Numbered from the stretch's first letter, positions 1 through 7,722 are shown. The stretch: 28,798 nucleotides of DNA from a bacterium (GCA_022844575.1 JALHLL010000003.1:5572-34369); one strand, 5' to 3'. Made by a program: numbers and translations. The notes: generated from the letters alone by a model not told the origin.

Positions 1-1914
1 AAGGTAAAAAAGGTGAACATGAATATTGTGCTGGTCGGCTGCTCAAAAGGTATTCAACCCACAACAAAAACTGAATTGGAAAATGGTACCGGAAAACTTG
101 TTACGCATACATTAGACCCTAAGGTAAAACAGAATGACTATCGCATTGTACGGCAATCCTTGGAATTGTTTATCAAGTATGTGAAAGCAATAACCAATGG
201 TGCGCTCGATGTACAACTGGGATTTATTGAGCTTGATACATTGTGTCTGCCGGTAAGTGTATCAACAAAAAAACCATATGTCGCCTCCGGCGATTATGGA
301 TTGGTATTGAATGCACTCACAAAGGAGGCAAAGGATAGTACTGATTGGTTTCTAATAAGCTATCCGTCCCATGTTCCTGATTTACCTGTATTTGACGATG
401 AGTCATTTATTACCGGCGGCATGGGCGGTGATAGCAAAGGTGGTCCCGTATTTATTGCCGATGACAAATGGGTAACACGCAAACCTGCTCACCTTGGTAA
501 AGGTATCTACACCGATATTGAAAGAAGAATTTATCTGCCGCAATGGCTGCAACATGAATTCTTTCATCATTTGTATCGCATATATCCGGAATTGAAATTA
601 GAGGTAAACGGTCATGATTGGTTTGACCGCAAATTTTGGGCATCGGACTTTGTGGGACAGTTTGAAACCGACTATTATACCGAAACATTACACAAGCGAC
701 TACAAGTACAATGCGAACCATTATCCAATAAACTGATTACCAGAGTTGAAAATACTCAGCAGGCGGAGTTTGCGCAGCTTAGTATTGATGAGCTGATTGG
801 CTCATATTCACTCGATGATATACAGAACAACTGGCATGAAGGTAATATCCTTAAAGAAAGTGACAAATATTTCTGGAGAAATAAAGCCAATGTACAATGG
901 CAGGTAATGCCAAGTTTTACAGAAGGTAGATTGAAAACAGGTGCCGATTGTCCCTATCCGGGGCAGGATTTCTTTTTGGAACTGTATAAGTCGGTTGAAG
1001 GTGATGTGTACCCGGGAGTTATTTCGCTAAAATTCGGTGGCGGTATCTATAAAAAAAGATTTGGTTTGATGCGGCAATCCACCCCAATGGAATTAGCATT
1101 GGGTAATTATACTCGAGTGCCAAATAACGATGCAAGTAATACGGGTAGTCTGTTGAAAAGTCAAGGGGAAATCGTCTGGAAAAATGACGCCGGCGATCAG
1201 TGGCAACTCATAAAAGATGTCAATGATGAATCCTTAATTCATACGAGTAATAGTACAACTCCGAATGAAAAACTTCAATTGATTCTTATTAATTCCGAAT
1301 GTGGTTTATATAATCTGGGCTTCAAATACTTAAACTATTATTATTGGAAACCGAAAAGACTATTGACCGATGAATCGCCGCAAGTAATAAAAGCTGTACA
1401 AGATTTGCAATTCGCAAAGGGATTCGGAACTTATACCATCAATTTAGACGAGGTATTTACAGATATAAAGGGCGACTCGTTGCTTCACTTTGTAACAAGT
1501 AAAGATACAACCCTTATAAAAGCTACCATAAATAATCAGAAGCTCATGCTATACGGTGGTGATGAAGGAAAAACGACGGTATATATAATGGCATTAGATA
1601 AAAATGGCGGGTTGGCAATAGATGAATTTGATATTGTTGTCAAATCGGCAATATCAGGCATAAATGAACAAATGACATCGGCGGGTATATCGGTATCGCC
1701 GAATATAACGCATGATTATGTCTTTGTAACGGGGAACACGAATGACTACAGACTTGTCATGATGTCAGCTATTGATGGCTATCAAGAACTAATTCCGCTT
1801 TCGGAGAGCATGAACAAAATTGATTTAAGACATTTAGCTTCGGGTTTATATTTCTTGACTTTTACCGATACAATAACAGGCGAAAGTCAATGGAATAAAG
1901 TGATTAAATATTAG
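1..1914 (+). CDS. T9SS-exported protein with HExxH motif (5' end outside window)
   Basis: The reading frame is open from the first base. The first possible starts are GTG at 13 and ATG at 19, giving about 633 residues. The C-terminus (about residues 555-633) looks like a type IX secretion sorting domain: a 'SVSPN' strand start, then 'DLRHLASGLYFLTF' and a final 'NKVIKY', so the protein is probably exported to the cell surface or outside. No proper signal peptide is visible; the only hydrophobic stretch is 'NIVLVG'. I therefore think the true start lies left of the window. Residues 181-185 read HEFFH, matching the zincin HExxH motif, with H201 in 'NGHDWF' as a possible third zinc ligand. A metalloprotease is possible but unproven, and I do not recognise the family. 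The 361-bp repeat begins right after the stop codon. Confidence 0.75.
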   Translation, partial: KVKKVNMNIVLVGCSKGIQPTTKTELENGTGKLVTHTLDPKVKQNDYRIVRQSLELFIKYVKAITNGALDVQLGFIELDTLCLPVSVSTKKPYVASGDYGLVLNALTKEAKDSTDWFLISYPSHVPDLPVFDDESFITGGMGGDSKGGPVFIADDKWVTRKPAHLGKGIYTDIERRIYLPQWLQHEFFHHLYRIYPELKLEVNGHDWFDRKFWASDFVGQFETDYYTETLHKRLQVQCEPLSNKLITRVENTQQAEFAQLSIDELIGSYSLDDIQNNWHEGNILKESDKYFWRNKANVQWQVMPSFTEGRLKTGADCPYPGQDFFLELYKSVEGDVYPGVISLKFGGGIYKKRFGLMRQSTPMELALGNYTRVPNNDASNTGSLLKSQGEIVWKNDAGDQWQLIKDVNDESLIHTSNSTTPNEKLQLILINSECGLYNLGFKYLNYYYWKPKRLLTDESPQVIKAVQDLQFAKGFGTYTINLDEVFTDIKGDSLLHFVTSKDTTLIKATINNQKLMLYGGDEGKTTVYIMALDKNGGLAIDEFDIVVKSAISGINEQMTSAGISVSPNITHDYVFVTGNTNDYRLVMMSAIDGYQELIPLSESMNKIDLRHLASGLYFLTFTDTITGESQWNKVIKY

Positions 1915-2275
1915 AACATGTTTAGGGATTCGGACTTCCGTGAAGAGTACCTTTTAGCAACATTTACGAATTGTCTCTTCTTTATTGCGAAAGTCTTGAT
2001 TTTTAATCAGGCGAAATGATGAAGTCGTGAACTAATTTCAATTCCGAAATCGTGTAGTCAAAGAGATCAATGAATGCGCTTCATTATGGATTTCTAATTT
2101 TCTATCAAGTATTGTTCTTTTATATTTAATCTTATAACGAATTCTACAGCACAACCCTACGGTGTATTTTGTTTCTCATAATAACAACTTAAATTTCAGT
2201 AGGTTGGATGGAGTGTATAAAAGATGTTTCAGCCAACTCATTACTAAAATCGAATCTAAACTATTTTGAAGGATG
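1915..2275 (+). repeat. Long direct repeat, copy 1 (cassette header)
   Basis: About 361 bp that recur at 3458-3818 with the same length and, by eye, above 90% identity. The central ~100 bp, around 'gcgcttcattatggatttct' through 'cctacggtgtatttt', are essentially identical. Copy 1 starts at the base after the TAG stop of the preceding gene, and similarity may begin a few bases inside that stop. It ends at the ATG of the next gene. It contains no credible gene; a 33-codon open stretch from ATG 1918 is broken in copy 2. The repeat probably supplies the promoter and ribosome-binding region for each cassette and could be a recombination target. Confidence 0.85.
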
Positions 2276-2635
2276 TCTCGTTTTGGGAAGCTAATACGTA
2301 ATGGTAATTCTATGGCTTTGTTGTTTGTAGGAAAAACGTCCTGTCCTATATGTTCTCAAACGATCCGCAGTAATAAGGAGGCGTATTGTTTCCCGGCTTT
2401 TGTAAACATTGCAAATGACTCAATGGATTTTTACAATGATAGATGTTTTCTGTTCAATACAATATGGTATTCTGAAGTTCGTTTGGGTATTAGTTTTATT
2501 GTTGATTGTAGTTTTGTAGGGGCAAATTTTGCGACAAGAACAAACGACGATCCAATTCCGATTTACGATCGTTACTGCATGAAGCAAGTTCACACCATAA
2601 TAATTTTAAAATATAAACAATGGGAACTTTTTTAG
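2273..2635 (+). CDS. Small cysteine-rich protein, immunity-like, possibly degraded
   Basis: This 120-residue ORF starts at the ATG that closes repeat copy 1; an internal ATG at 2312 ('MALLFVGK') is an alternative start. Residues 23-26 form a CPIC zinc-knuckle-like pair, followed by 'EAYCFPAF' and 'FYNDRCF'. This resembles the N-terminal part of small CxxC proteins found among Bacteroidota polymorphic-toxin immunity genes; that link is from memory and tentative. The C-terminal half has no pattern I recognise and may be a degraded or frameshifted tail. The last 16 bases overlap the start of the next gene, suggesting translational coupling inside one cassette. Confidence 0.5.
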   Translation: MSRFGKLIRNGNSMALLFVGKTSCPICSQTIRSNKEAYCFPAFVNIANDSMDFYNDRCFLFNTIWYSEVRLGISFIVDCSFVGANFATRTNDDPIPIYDRYCMKQVHTIIILKYKQWELF

Positions 2636-3312
2636 CATTATCAGGTATAATTGGTAGATCCAAGGACGAAGTCCTCGCCAGTTTGGCAAACTATGTTATG
2701 TCAGTTGGTGGTGGAATCGAACAAGACAATACTCTAAATTCCAATAATGTTAATTGTTGCATTCTCGACGAAGCTAATGGAAATACAACAATTCTTTATC
2801 CGGATGGTTACACAGAATGGGACGATTCTTCAGAATTTATTTCGAGAGAATTAAATGCAACCACCTTTTCATTACATATCCACGATGGCGATTTATGGAT
2901 GTATCTGCTCTACAACAATGGAAGAGTAGTCGACCAATTTAATCCAATACCCGACTATTGGGACGAAAACATTACTGACGAAGAATTTGAAAGATGGAAA
3001 GGGAATCCTTCTATTGTAACCAAATATGTTTCCTACATTAGATCTGAAGACATAGAGAAATATTTAGTATTGTGGGATTTAGACGAAGAAGAAAGTACGA
3101 AAGCATATCCCGATGACGAGTTTACAAAAGAAGATTGGCAGTTAATTGACTTTATGACTAAACTTAGATTACCATATCCTATTGACGACCATGAAATACC
3201 GCATGGAAAAACATATAAATTATGGACAGAGAAATTGCGCTTGGAACCAACAAGTGAAAACATTTCAACAAAGTCGGAAAGTAACCAAAAGAAGTGGTGG
3301 CGGTTTTGGTAA
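2620..3312 (+). CDS. Hypothetical immunity-like protein
   Basis: A 230-residue soluble, acidic protein with no signal peptide or membrane segment. It opens with 'MGTFLALSGIIGRSKDEV' followed by 'LANYVMSVGGGIEQ', and has an aromatic- and acid-rich middle. It ends in a basic 'KKWWRFW' tail after a serine-rich linker. The composition, size and position between two copies of a long repeat fit an orphan immunity protein of a polymorphic-toxin system. I do not recognise a named family with certainty. The ATG overlaps the end of the preceding ORF (ATGG within its last codons), so the two are probably co-translated. The function is inference. Confidence 0.7.
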   Translation: MGTFLALSGIIGRSKDEVLASLANYVMSVGGGIEQDNTLNSNNVNCCILDEANGNTTILYPDGYTEWDDSSEFISRELNATTFSLHIHDGDLWMYLLYNNGRVVDQFNPIPDYWDENITDEEFERWKGNPSIVTKYVSYIRSEDIEKYLVLWDLDEEESTKAYPDDEFTKEDWQLIDFMTKLRLPYPIDDHEIPHGKTYKLWTEKLRLEPTSENISTKSESNQKKWWRFW

Positions 3313-3457
3313 ATACAAACTAATGATAAGTATAATCTGTAAACCCTTAATAACAAATCACTAATTTCTACGAAACAGGGAGTATATATATAGATTTACA
3401 GAAATATAGTATCGAGTGTATCAGCGTACTATTGTAAAGAGCCCAGAAATTCATTAA

Positions 3458-3818
3458 AACCTGTTTAAGGATTCGGACTTTGCATGAAGAGTGATTTTTA
3501 GCAGCATTTACGAATTGTCTCTTCTTTATTGCGAAAGTCTTGATTTTTAATCTGGCGAAATGATGAAGTCGCTAAGTAATTTCAATTCCGAAATCGTGTA
3601 GTCAAAGAGATCAATAAATGCGCTTCATTATGGATTTCTAATTTTCTATCAAGTATTGTTCTTTTATATTTAATCTTATAACGAATTCTACAGCACAACC
3701 CTACGGTGTATTTTTTTCTTACAATAACGACTTAAATTTCAGTAGGTTGGATGGAGTATATAGAAGATGTTTCATCCAACTTATTACCGAAATCGAATCT
3801 AAACTATTTTGAAGAATG
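3458..3818 (+). repeat. Long direct repeat, copy 2 (cassette header)
   Basis: Second copy of the ~361-bp repeat at 1915-2275. Differences are scattered substitutions and small compensating indels, concentrated in the first ~60 bp and the last ~80 bp. The end is equivalent: 'ctattttgaagaATG' here and 'ctattttgaaggATG' in copy 1, so each copy delivers the start codon of the first cassette gene. The stretch from 3313 to 3457 between the previous gene and this repeat holds nothing recognisable. Confidence 0.85.
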
Positions 3819-4307
3819 ACTATACAAATTATTTCATTAATAATTATCGGACTTATTGTTTTCTATTTCCTTAGAAAGGAACATGAGAAGCATGCAAGAT
3901 ATTTTGGAAAATCGATAAAATACAATAGAAAAGAGCAGTCCATTTTAGATAGTTACAAAAAGGTTTACAAACCGATTCCTAACGATAAGAAATTCCCTAC
4001 TATTCAACGTGACGGTTTTGAACTTGAAGATATTCAATTATCTGCCACACAGATCATTTATGATAACCCAATACCCACGAGAGAAGAAATAGAAAAAGTA
4101 AAAAAAGGGGACTTTGTAAAGTTATTGTTTACGGACAATGACGGATATGTTGAAAGAATGTGGGTTGAAGTGTTGGAGTGTGGCAACAACATGTTTAAAG
4201 GCGTATTAAGAAACGATGCTTTTGAATTAGAAAACTTAACAGACGGTGTGATAATATATTTTCATACAAACCATGTTTACGAAATTGACCATAACAGCGA
4301 TTATTGA
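3816..4307 (+). CDS. DUF2314-like, membrane-anchored immunity-type protein
   Basis: A 163-residue protein that starts at the ATG closing repeat copy 2. Residues 3-18 form a single hydrophobic segment ('IQIISLIIIGLIVFYF') followed by positive charges, which suggests an N-terminal membrane anchor with a cytoplasmic body. Residues ~92-157 contain 'KKGDFVKLLF', 'ERMWVEVLE' and 'FKGVLRND', the pattern of DUF2314 (YegJ-like) domains, which are widespread in immunity-protein arrays. The role as an immunity protein is inferred from that domain and the repeat-headed cassette arrangement. No toxin gene is visible beside it. Confidence 0.7.
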   Translation: MTIQIISLIIIGLIVFYFLRKEHEKHARYFGKSIKYNRKEQSILDSYKKVYKPIPNDKKFPTIQRDGFELEDIQLSATQIIYDNPIPTREEIEKVKKGDFVKLLFTDNDGYVERMWVEVLECGNNMFKGVLRNDAFELENLTDGVIIYFHTNHVYEIDHNSDY

Positions 4308-4340
4308 AACACAGATATCAGCTCATCGCATATTTTTACA

Positions 4341-4371
4341 CAATAAAGTACACATAAAGTACACTTTATTG
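4341..4371. repeat. 11-bp tandem repeat inside an inverted repeat
   Basis: The unit 'ataaagtacac' occurs twice in tandem (4343-4353 and 4354-4364). The block is flanked by the 9-bp inverted pair CAATAAAGT (4341-4349) and ACTTTATTG (4363-4371). It lies 65 bp outside the left 68-bp junction repeat. It is not GC-rich and has no T-run, so it is a poor terminator. It could be a protein-binding site, but its function is unknown. Confidence 0.4.
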
Positions 4372-4435
4372 ATAATACTTAAGAGTTAAAACGCATTATC
4401 TATACTAACAGATTTTTATACAGTTTATGTATTTT

Positions 4436-4503
4436 AAAAAGCCGATAAAACCATTTGTGTTTTATCGGCTTTTAAGTGAGCCAATTAACGGACTTGAACC
4501 GTT
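4436..4503. repeat. Left junction (att-like) direct repeat with tRNA-Thr 3' fragment
   Basis: These 68 bp are identical to 6066-6133. The repeat contains the tRNA terminator hairpin (4437-4474) and 25 nt (4479-4503) equal to the 3' end of tRNA-Thr: discriminator base, 3' acceptor strand and complete T arm. Identity stops inside the tRNA sequence (left 'gtttcc', right 'gttgac'). This is the arrangement left when a mobile element integrates at a tRNA 3' end. The fragment here is not a functional tRNA. Confidence 0.85.
4437..4474. terminator. Duplicated intrinsic terminator hairpin
   Basis: The stem GCCGATAAAA pairs with TTTTATCGGC around a 9-nt loop and is flanked by A and T runs, so it can work in both directions. 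It is an exact copy of the tRNA-Thr terminator at 6067-6104. It lies about 80 bp downstream of the Fic stop codon, in the right orientation to end that transcript. Confidence 0.7.
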
Positions 4504-4556
4504 TCCTATAGCAACTAAATACCCCACAGAGTTTATTAATTTGTGTTGAGTAAAAA

Positions 4557-5930
4557 TTACTCCGCTTTACCTTCCTTTGATTTCTCTTTGATTTGTGTGA
4601 ATATATCTTTAATTCTGTCATCAATTATCTGTCGCCTCTCATCTGCATTGAGAAACTCTCCATACATTTTTCGTATACTTTTGTTCTCGTCACCCACTTC
4701 GTAGTTATACAGGTTTAAATCTATCCTTAATCGCGCAAGGATGGAGAAAGTATTATTTGGATTGTATTTACATTCATCTAATTTTATATCCAAAAGAATC
4801 ATTTTGAAAGTATCATTTGTATTTACCGAACTATATATTTCATTAATATCGGCAGACACTACTTTTATTTTTTCAATCTCATGAGTCAGCCGATGGATAC
4901 CCTCTTGACCACTATTGTTTATATAGGTGTAACAAATTGCCTTTTCGAACAATTCATAGAAATTTTTTTTACATTTATTTTCAAATTCTTCAAATAGTTC
5001 TTTAATTCCATGAGTGTAGATTTCATAAACTTCACGATCATTACGGTGAATGGGGGTAGGAATACTACTTATATGGTTCTTTTTCCAGATTGAAATCTCT
5101 TTTTCCAAATCATCCGGCTCCTCAATACTTTCTCCTTTCGCTGCTTTAATACTCAATTCCAAACTCCATACTAACTGCTCTGCAATATATTTTATAAATG
5201 AATTAATATCCCCTACATCGGCAGCATTTAAAGCTGCAAGATATTTTCTCTTATCAGAGGATTTAATAACAATAGGTGGCAGATTGTTTTTCAATAACAC
5301 ATAATTCATTAATAATCTTGAAGTTCTCCCATTGCCATCATCAAAAGGATGAATACTAACGAACTTGTGGTGTAGTATGGCCGCTAAAGCTACGGGATGT
5401 AATTCGTTCTTTTGTTCTTCTTCACGATACCATTGCATCATCTTTTCCATAAGCATCGGGGTATCGGTAACGGAAGCATATTCAAACATTTCACCATTAC
5501 TCTGCCGAACAGAATTTGGAAATTTCTTATACGTACCGATTTCAATACGTCGTCTTGTATTCTGTCCATCAGGTGTTAATGCCTCTTTCCAAAAAGGTTC
5601 TACAAGTATAACTTCGTTCAGGTTTCTAATATCCATTTCGGTTAATGGTCTGTTGCTATCGGCAGCCCACTCTTTAATTAACCGATAGGCAACATCATGT
5701 GCCTTCATTTCTTCGTATTCTCGTAGAGTATGGTTTCCTTCCGTTTTGTCAAACTTCAGAAGTAATTCTGTCTCACCATATGTAAGGGTATTACCCTCCA
5801 TGTGATTGGAGTTATAATTAAATTCAAGACGAAATTTATAGTCTAATGTACTCTGAAACTCCGTACTTATAGGTGAAAGTTCTTTCAAAGCTGAACTCAA
5901 GAATCCAATTCTATTGATAATATTTATCAT
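4557..5930 (-). CDS. Fic domain protein, class II (probable AMP-transferase)
   Basis: This 457-residue protein carries the Fic core HPFDDGNGR at residues 194-202, with the catalytic histidine H194 and the phosphate-binding GNGR loop. Residues 41-46 read SNHMEG, matching the N-terminal inhibitory motif (S/T)xxxE(G/N) of class II Fic proteins, where the glutamate blocks productive ATP binding. 'RRIEIGTYKK' and 'LLLKF' segments also fit the long Fic family. The C-terminal ~200 residues are Lys/Glu-rich, probably helical, and I do not recognise them. Most relatives add AMP to proteins; the target here is unknown. It is the only gene between two 68-bp tRNA-derived repeats, so it looks like mobile cargo. 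No antitoxin partner is visible. Confidence 0.9.
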   Translation of the reverse strand: MINIINRIGFLSSALKELSPISTEFQSTLDYKFRLEFNYNSNHMEGNTLTYGETELLLKFDKTEGNHTLREYEEMKAHDVAYRLIKEWAADSNRPLTEMDIRNLNEVILVEPFWKEALTPDGQNTRRRIEIGTYKKFPNSVRQSNGEMFEYASVTDTPMLMEKMMQWYREEEQKNELHPVALAAILHHKFVSIHPFDDGNGRTSRLLMNYVLLKNNLPPIVIKSSDKRKYLAALNAADVGDINSFIKYIAEQLVWSLELSIKAAKGESIEEPDDLEKEISIWKKNHISSIPTPIHRNDREVYEIYTHGIKELFEEFENKCKKNFYELFEKAICYTYINNSGQEGIHRLTHEIEKIKVVSADINEIYSSVNTNDTFKMILLDIKLDECKYNPNNTFSILARLRIDLNLYNYEVGDENKSIRKMYGEFLNADERRQIIDDRIKDIFTQIKEKSKEGKAE

Positions 5931-5996
5931 AATAACTCTTTCAAATTTCTACCACGTACCAAATTAAGATTCTCGGATTCATACAAATGGAAGAAT

Positions 5997-6010
5997 TAAC
6001 ATTAATGTTA
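5997..6010. promoter_or_regulatory. 14-bp perfect palindrome upstream of fic
   Basis: TAACATTAATGTTA is its own reverse complement and lies about 67 bp upstream of the Fic start codon, inside the islet. It could be an operator for a dimeric regulator or for autoregulation. This is inference from position and symmetry only. Confidence 0.3.
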
Positions 6011-6065
6011 GTACCAAAATAGCAATATTGAATATAGTGATTATTGTATAAGGCACTATAATTAA

Positions 6066-6133
6066 AAAAAGCCGATAAAACCATTTGTGTTTTATCGGCT
6101 TTTAAGTGAGCCAATTAACGGACTTGAACCGTT
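6066..6133. repeat. Right junction (att-like) direct repeat at intact tRNA-Thr
   Basis: Identical over 68 bp to 4436-4503. Here the repeat runs from the terminator hairpin into the 3' end of the complete tRNA-Thr gene, so this is the chromosomal tRNA-bearing junction. The distance between the two copies is 1630 bp. Confidence 0.85.
6067..6104 (-). terminator. Intrinsic terminator of tRNA-Thr and upstream operon
   Basis: A perfect 10-bp stem, GCCGATAAAA against TTTTATCGGC, with A/T extensions and, on the minus strand, a run of T after the hairpin. It lies 5 bp beyond the tRNA 3' end and would terminate the queA-FNR-M32-tRNA transcript. Confidence 0.85.
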
Positions 6134-6181
6134 GACCTGCTCATTACGAATGAGCTGCTCTACCAGCTGAGCTAAATTGGC
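6109..6181 (-). tRNA. tRNA-Thr (anticodon CGU)
   Basis: 73 nt fold as a complete cloverleaf on the minus strand: acceptor GCCAATT/AATTGGC with discriminator U, D stem GCTC/GAGC, anticodon stem GCTCA/TGAGC with loop TTCGTAA (anticodon CGT, reading ACG codons), a 5-nt variable loop, and T stem AACGG/CCGTT with loop TTCAAGT. CCA is not encoded. It lies 44 bp downstream of the M32 gene on the same strand. Its 3' 25 nt are duplicated at 4479-4503. Confidence 0.95.
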
Positions 6182-6225
6182 ATAGTGAATCGCAAAAATA
6201 CGATTTTCACTCATTTTGCCCAAAT

Positions 6226-7722
6226 TTACCGATACACATCGGCAAACTTGGTATTGATATAGGCTATAAAGTCATCGGCATTTAATGGCTCGCCTGTAAT
6301 GCGAGTCATGATTTCGCTCGGTTTTTGCGTTCTGCCATATTGGTGTATGTTTTTACCTAACCATTCCAATAATGCAGTAAAGTCACCCACAGCTATATTT
6401 TCTTTGATCGACGGAATATCTTTTTGTATTACCTTCCATAACATGGCGGCATACAATTTGCCAAGTGTATAACTCGGAAAATACCCGAAACCTCCAAATG
6501 ACCAATGTATATCCTGCAAACATCCTTTTGCCTCATTCGGTGGGATAACACCAAGATAACTTCTCATTTTCTCACGCCACAATTCAGGTATATCCTTTAA
6601 CGCAATTTTACCGTTTATCATCATCTGCTCTATTTCAAAACGGAGTACAATGTGCATATTGTACGTTACTTCATCGGCATCCACCCGTATCAATGAGGGG
6701 CGCACAGTGTTTGCCGCCTTAAAAAAGTCTCGCGGTGTATTATTATCTGCTATGCCCGGAAATTGTTTTTGCAAATGTGGTAAGGCAAATTGCCAAAATT
6801 CTTCCGAACGGGTAATAATCGTCTCCCATAAAAGCGATTGCGATTCATGAATACCCATTGATGCACCATCAGCCCCGAAAGTACGAGCCAAATCAGGCGC
6901 AAATCCTTGTTCATACATACCGTGTCCCGCTTCATGTATTACGCCATATAAACAAGAACCTAAGTCATTTTCATTAACACGTGTTGTAAGTCGTACATCA
7001 TATTGCGAAAAAGAAGTACAGAACGGATGTGCAGCTAGGTCTATACGTCCATTATTAAAACGAAAACCCATTTTTTCCGCAATAAAAGCCGAAAGTTCCA
7101 TTTGTCCGGCATGCGGATAATTGCGTAACATAGGTTCATCCGTAACACTATCTTTTTTTGATTCTATACTTTGCAAGAAATCTACCGTAGTTGTTTTTAA
7201 TCGGTCGAAAACAGGCGTAAGCAGATTCACCGTCATTCCCGGCTCAAAGATATTCAGGAGAGCATCGTACCGGTCTTCTTTATAACCATGTAATTCAGCC
7301 GCTTCAATTTTCAAATCAACCAATTCTTGTAATGATGGCTCGAACAATGAAAAATCCGAAGCTTGCCTTGCTTTTTTCCAACTTTCATGAGCTAATGCAG
7401 TTGCTTTCGATGTTTTACGAACAAGGTCTTCAGGTATTTTTACCGCTTTTTCAAAGTCTTCCTTAAACAATTTCAAGAGAGGAAACTGCTCACTCTGTCC
7501 GTTCAACAATTCAATTTGTTCTACTGCTTTTACAGCATCATTGCCCGTAAGAAATTGATGCGCTAAAGCATCCAATGATGAAATTTGTTCCGCTCTTGTT
7601 TCTGCTGCACCATTAGGCATATACGTTTCCTGATCCCAATTCAGTATGGAGGAAGCTGCCTGAATATCACATATAGTGTTCATTAAAGAACGTACCTGTT
7701 TTTCCAACTGTTCAGCACTCAT
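6226..7722 (-). CDS. M32 family metallocarboxypeptidase
   Basis: This 498-residue protein has the full M32 (thermostable carboxypeptidase Taq) motif set: DVRLT at 242-246, HPF at 232-234, the zinc-binding HEAGH at 263-267, HESQS at 292-296 and an 'IRVDADE' segment further on. Length is normal for the family. It is a cytoplasmic zinc enzyme with no signal peptide, and it removes C-terminal amino acids from peptides with broad specificity except at proline. It is the last protein gene of a leftward run, 23 bp after the ferredoxin reductase gene and 44 bp before tRNA-Thr. A hairpin with a 2-nt bulge (6184-6211) lies between this gene and the tRNA. Confidence 0.95.
   Translation of the reverse strand: MSAEQLEKQVRSLMNTICDIQAASSILNWDQETYMPNGAAETRAEQISSLDALAHQFLTGNDAVKAVEQIELLNGQSEQFPLLKLFKEDFEKAVKIPEDLVRKTSKATALAHESWKKARQASDFSLFEPSLQELVDLKIEAAELHGYKEDRYDALLNIFEPGMTVNLLTPVFDRLKTTTVDFLQSIESKKDSVTDEPMLRNYPHAGQMELSAFIAEKMGFRFNNGRIDLAAHPFCTSFSQYDVRLTTRVNENDLGSCLYGVIHEAGHGMYEQGFAPDLARTFGADGASMGIHESQSLLWETIITRSEEFWQFALPHLQKQFPGIADNNTPRDFFKAANTVRPSLIRVDADEVTYNMHIVLRFEIEQMMINGKIALKDIPELWREKMRSYLGVIPPNEAKGCLQDIHWSFGGFGYFPSYTLGKLYAAMLWKVIQKDIPSIKENIAVGDFTALLEWLGKNIHQYGRTQKPSEIMTRITGEPLNADDFIAYINTKFADVYR

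Noticed and set aside
1918..2019. 33-codon ORF inside repeat copy 1
   Set aside because: The start codon and frame are lost in repeat copy 2, so there is no sign of selection on it as a protein.
1915..2275. Insertion sequence at the 361-bp repeats
   Set aside because: No transposase frame is seen inside or between the copies on either strand, and no terminal inverted repeats or target duplications are visible.
4479..4503. Second tRNA-Thr gene
   Set aside because: Only 25 nt from the 3' end are present; the anticodon and D arms are missing, so it is an integration scar.
6184..6211. Terminator between the M32 gene and tRNA-Thr
   Set aside because: The hairpin has a bulge and no T-run after it on the minus strand; the strong terminator is beyond the tRNA at 6067-6104.
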